The notes under the pieces are model-generated. The model was not told the DNA's origin, searched no databases, and saw nothing but the letters and a program-made list of their open reading frames with translations. The translations under genes and the position numbers were made by a program. Shown one piece after another: positions 6,475 through 8,202 of a stretch of 8,202 nucleotides of DNA. The DNA is from JBGCDD01 sp045105075 (lineage in GTDB: Bacteria > Pseudomonadota > Alphaproteobacteria > Rhodobacterales > Rhodobacteraceae). The DNA is taken from NCBI GenBank assembly GCA_045105075.1, contig JBGCDD010000200.1, positions 1-8,202 on the forward strand, given 5' to 3'. The stretch's first letter is position 1. Every line of letters starts with the position of its first letter.

Positions 6475-7389
6475 ATGCTCAGCGATGTCTTCGAGGTGAT
6501 CGACAAACGCTTTACGCGCTATGCGATGGCGAATGTTCACATGGAAACGCTTTACACCGGAACACGTTGGGCCGAAGGGCCGGCCTATTTCGCAGCCCAC
6601 AAATACCTGCTTTGGTCTGATATCCCCAACGACCGGCTTTTGCGCTATGATGAGACCAGTGGCGCGGTGACTGAATTCCTCAAACCCTGCCGCAATCACA
6701 ACGGGCACACCGTTGACCGCGAAGGTCGGCTGATCGCGTGTGAACATCGTGGCCGCTGCATCAGTCGGATCGAAGTTGACGGCTCGACCACCATCCTTGC
6801 GGATCACTATGAGGGGCGGCGTCTGAATTCGCCCAACGATGTGGTCGTCAAATCCGACGGCTCCATCTGGTTTTCCGATCCGACATACGGGATCGATGGC
6901 GAATATGAGGGCGACAAGGTCGAGGCGGAGATTGACGGGTCCTACGTGTTTCGGCTGGACCCGCAATCAGGCGCGTTGACGGCGGTCATCACTGATATGG
7001 TCAAACCAAACGGGCTGGCGTTTTCACCGGACGAAAGCCTGCTTTATGTGGCCGACACCGGCGCCACGCATGTGGACGGCGGCCCACAGCACATCCGAAC
7101 TTTTGCGGTCAGTGACAGCGGCTCGCTTTCTGGCGGAGACATCTTTGCCACCTGCGATACCGGGCTGTTTGACGGGTTTCGGGTCGACATCCATGGCAAC
7201 ATCTGGACCTCCGCCGGAGACGGTGTGCATTGTTATACCCCTGAGGGCGATTTGATCGGAAAGATCCTGACCGGCGAAGTTGTCGCCAATGTCGAGTTCG
7301 GCGGGATCAAGCGCAACAGGCTGTTCATCTGCGCCACAACCTCGCTGCGTGCGGTCTATTTGAACACGCAAGGCGCGCTGAGGCCCTAA
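6475..7389 (+). CDS. SMP-30/gluconolactonase-like sugar lactonase
   Basis: This 304-aa six-bladed beta-propeller enzyme is of the SMP-30/gluconolactonase/LRE family, whose members use a divalent metal to hydrolyse sugar lactones to aldonic acids, probably in the cytoplasm since no signal peptide is seen. The expected metal and active-site residues are present: E34 in RWAEGPAY, N121 in NSPNDVVV, N179 in KPNGLAFSPDE and D194 in LYVADTG, plus the conserved D233 and D238 in FDGFRVD. The N-terminus FEVIDKRF...LYTGTRWAEGP matches the family start, so the ATG at 6475 is favoured over internal ATGs at 6526 and 6541, although its ribosome binding site (AGGGAAAA) is modest. Being in an import operon suggests that the imported sugar, or its oxidation product, passes through a lactone. 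The actual substrate may differ from gluconolactone. Confidence 0.9.
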   Translation: MLSDVFEVIDKRFTRYAMANVHMETLYTGTRWAEGPAYFAAHKYLLWSDIPNDRLLRYDETSGAVTEFLKPCRNHNGHTVDREGRLIACEHRGRCISRIEVDGSTTILADHYEGRRLNSPNDVVVKSDGSIWFSDPTYGIDGEYEGDKVEAEIDGSYVFRLDPQSGALTAVITDMVKPNGLAFSPDESLLYVADTGATHVDGGPQHIRTFAVSDSGSLSGGDIFATCDTGLFDGFRVDIHGNIWTSAGDGVHCYTPEGDLIGKILTGEVVANVEFGGIKRNRLFICATTSLRAVYLNTQGALRP

Positions 7390-7414
7390 ATCCAAACGCA
7401 AGGCGGAGTGCAGT

Positions 7415-7972
7415 ATGAAAACTGAAAGCTATACGTCCAAACCAACCGGAAACATCCCAAACAGCCGATTTCCATTGCTGATCCACCGGGGCGCGATCCC
7501 CGGCGGTGGGGTCGATGCGGTCAAGGCGCGGTTCCGGGAAAACGGATGGGGCAACAACTGGCACTATCCCGGCATTTACGAATACGCCCATTTCCATTCC
7601 ACGGCGCACGAATGTCTTGGCTGTGCGGTGGGTTGGATGGAATTCAAGCTCTCGGTCGAGGGGTGGACCACAGTGCGCTTGGACGTGGGCGACGTCATCG
7701 TCATGCCCGCAGGTGTGAGCCACGAAATGACGGGCCACTCGGACGACATCATGATGTGCGGCGGGTATGCAGGTGGGCGCGACTGGGACAACGTCCAAGA
7801 CGCGTTCCTGACGCCTGAGCGCTATTACCAAGCCTGCAAACTGATCATGTCACTGCCGATTCCGGACCGCGATCCGGTCACAGGGGACGTTTTGCATCAC
7901 TGGCACGACGCTGCGTCCTCCGTCGATGGTGGCTGGAATGACTTTCGTGATGGTCTGGACGCGAGCGCCTGA
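7415..7972 (+). CDS. YjlB-like cupin-domain protein
   Basis: This 185-aa small beta-barrel protein of the cupin superfamily resembles the Bacillus YjlB type (N-terminal PNSRFPLLIHRGAI, then GWGNNWHYPGIYEYAHFHSTAHECLG). The cupin motif 1 metal ligands are visible as H59, H61 and H65-E66 (HFHSTAHE), and motif 2 supplies H103 in MPAGVSHE (98-104). The glycine-rich turn GDVIVMPAG (92-100) is also standard. A metal site is thus complete, but the reaction of this family is not established to my knowledge; isomerase, epimerase or sugar-acid-binding roles are guesses. The start is supported by GGAG at 7405-7408, seven bases from the ATG. It lies 25 bases after the lactonase stop and is the last gene of the visible operon, which suggests a role in the same sugar pathway. 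Confidence 0.85.
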   Translation: MKTESYTSKPTGNIPNSRFPLLIHRGAIPGGGVDAVKARFRENGWGNNWHYPGIYEYAHFHSTAHECLGCAVGWMEFKLSVEGWTTVRLDVGDVIVMPAGVSHEMTGHSDDIMMCGGYAGGRDWDNVQDAFLTPERYYQACKLIMSLPIPDRDPVTGDVLHHWHDAASSVDGGWNDFRDGLDASA

Positions 7973-8149
7973 CGGACATCTGAACGTCGCCAAATGCGGA
8001 TATCAAGCTGCCGTCGCAGATCGGACGGTAGCGTGCAAACGGATGTTGACGCATTCGTGCACAAAACACCTTCGCACATACTCTCAGTCATCGATCAGGG
8101 GTCCGTCGCATGTACCGCCCGGTCCGCGTTGCGTTTTTCGGTTGATAGC
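7973..8149. other. Operon 3' region and junction to the right-hand insertion sequence
   Basis: These are about 180 bases with no convincing gene. A plus-strand frame across 8004-8150 (including TDVDAFVHKTPSHILSVIDQ, about 8039-8098) is open right up to the presumed IS end. It has no start codon in a plausible position and no family I recognise. It could be a scrap of a gene interrupted by the element, or chance. Confidence 0.35.
8007..8032 (+). terminator. Possible hairpin terminator after the operon
   Basis: GCTGCCGTC (8007-8015) pairs with GACGGTAGC (8024-8032) over nine positions, with one G-U pair and an 8-base loop, 34 bases after the cupin stop codon. There is no U-tract after it, so it is a weak candidate for ending the operon transcript. 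Confidence 0.3.
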
Positions 8150-8202
8150 GGCTTTGTTGCACAAATGGGCTGGTGGGATTCACTGTATGAATCCAACGTG
8201 AT
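8150..8202 (+). mobile_element. Terminal end of an IS5-family-like insertion sequence (continues beyond the window)
   Basis: From 8150 the sequence GGCTTTGTTGCACAAA has the form of the terminal inverted repeat of IS5-family elements (compare the GGCTTTGTTG start of IS903-type ends, from memory). It is followed by a short palindrome, GGATTCA-CTGTA-TGAATCC (8176-8194), a feature I associate with the ends of such elements. No transposase coding sequence is visible before the edge. The exact subgroup and the target duplication cannot be determined here. Confidence 0.6.

Noticed and set aside
5559..6620. 353-codon plus-strand open frame overlapping the second permease
   Set aside because: It is the +2 frame of a GC-rich permease gene. 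The product is Arg/Gly/His/Ser-rich with no membrane segments, while the overlapping permease has all family motifs.
5491..6966. 491-codon open frame on the minus strand, antisense to the second permease and lactonase
   Set aside because: It spans two well-supported plus-strand genes and their junction, is made of low-complexity His/Gln/Arg/Asp-rich sequence, and has no start signal. It is a shadow.
8176..8194. GGATTCA/TGAATCC palindrome as a stand-alone operator
   Set aside because: It lies inside the presumed IS end and is more simply explained as part of that element.

Overview
The window looks like a piece of an alphaproteobacterial genome, most likely Rhodobacterales (the Roseobacter group). 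The basis is moderately high GC with strong third-position GC bias in the real genes, the particular IS3-type OrfA at the left edge, and the style of the ribose-type (CUT2) ABC transporter genes. No taxonomic search could be run, so this is an inference.

Layout. Positions 1-320 are the end of an IS3-family insertion sequence, with the 5' part of its OrfA on the minus strand running off the left edge. Positions 321-1707 contain no intact gene. They hold a decayed TetR-family regulator (about 676-1287, plus strand, several compensating frameshifts), sequence with no recognisable gene on either side of it, and several small palindromes. Positions 1708-7972 are one plus-strand operon of six genes. 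They encode a periplasmic sugar-binding protein, a two-domain ABC ATPase, two different inner-membrane permeases, an SMP-30/gluconolactonase-like lactonase and a YjlB-like cupin. Positions 7973-8149 are non-coding or remnant. From about 8150 to the right edge lies the terminal inverted repeat of what looks like an IS5-family element.

How the genes work together. The binding protein (377 aa, with signal peptide) captures a monosaccharide-like ligand. The ATPase (511 aa) powers import through a probable heterodimer of the two permeases. The ATPase and permease genes are chained by 4-bp ATGA overlaps. The lactonase would hydrolyse a sugar lactone, which implies an oxidative (non-phosphorylating) sugar route, but no sugar dehydrogenase or dehydratase is visible. 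The cupin has a complete metal-binding motif but no assigned reaction. A strong GC-rich hairpin lies between the binding-protein and ATPase genes and probably sets a higher transcript level for the binding protein.

The main points of interest are the unassigned substrate of this lactonase-plus-cupin transporter operon, its position between two insertion sequences with a dead regulator upstream, the substituted second nucleotide-binding domain of the ATPase, and a two-cysteine N-terminal extension on the binding protein. I found no CRISPR array, tRNA, rRNA, phage genes or defence system.
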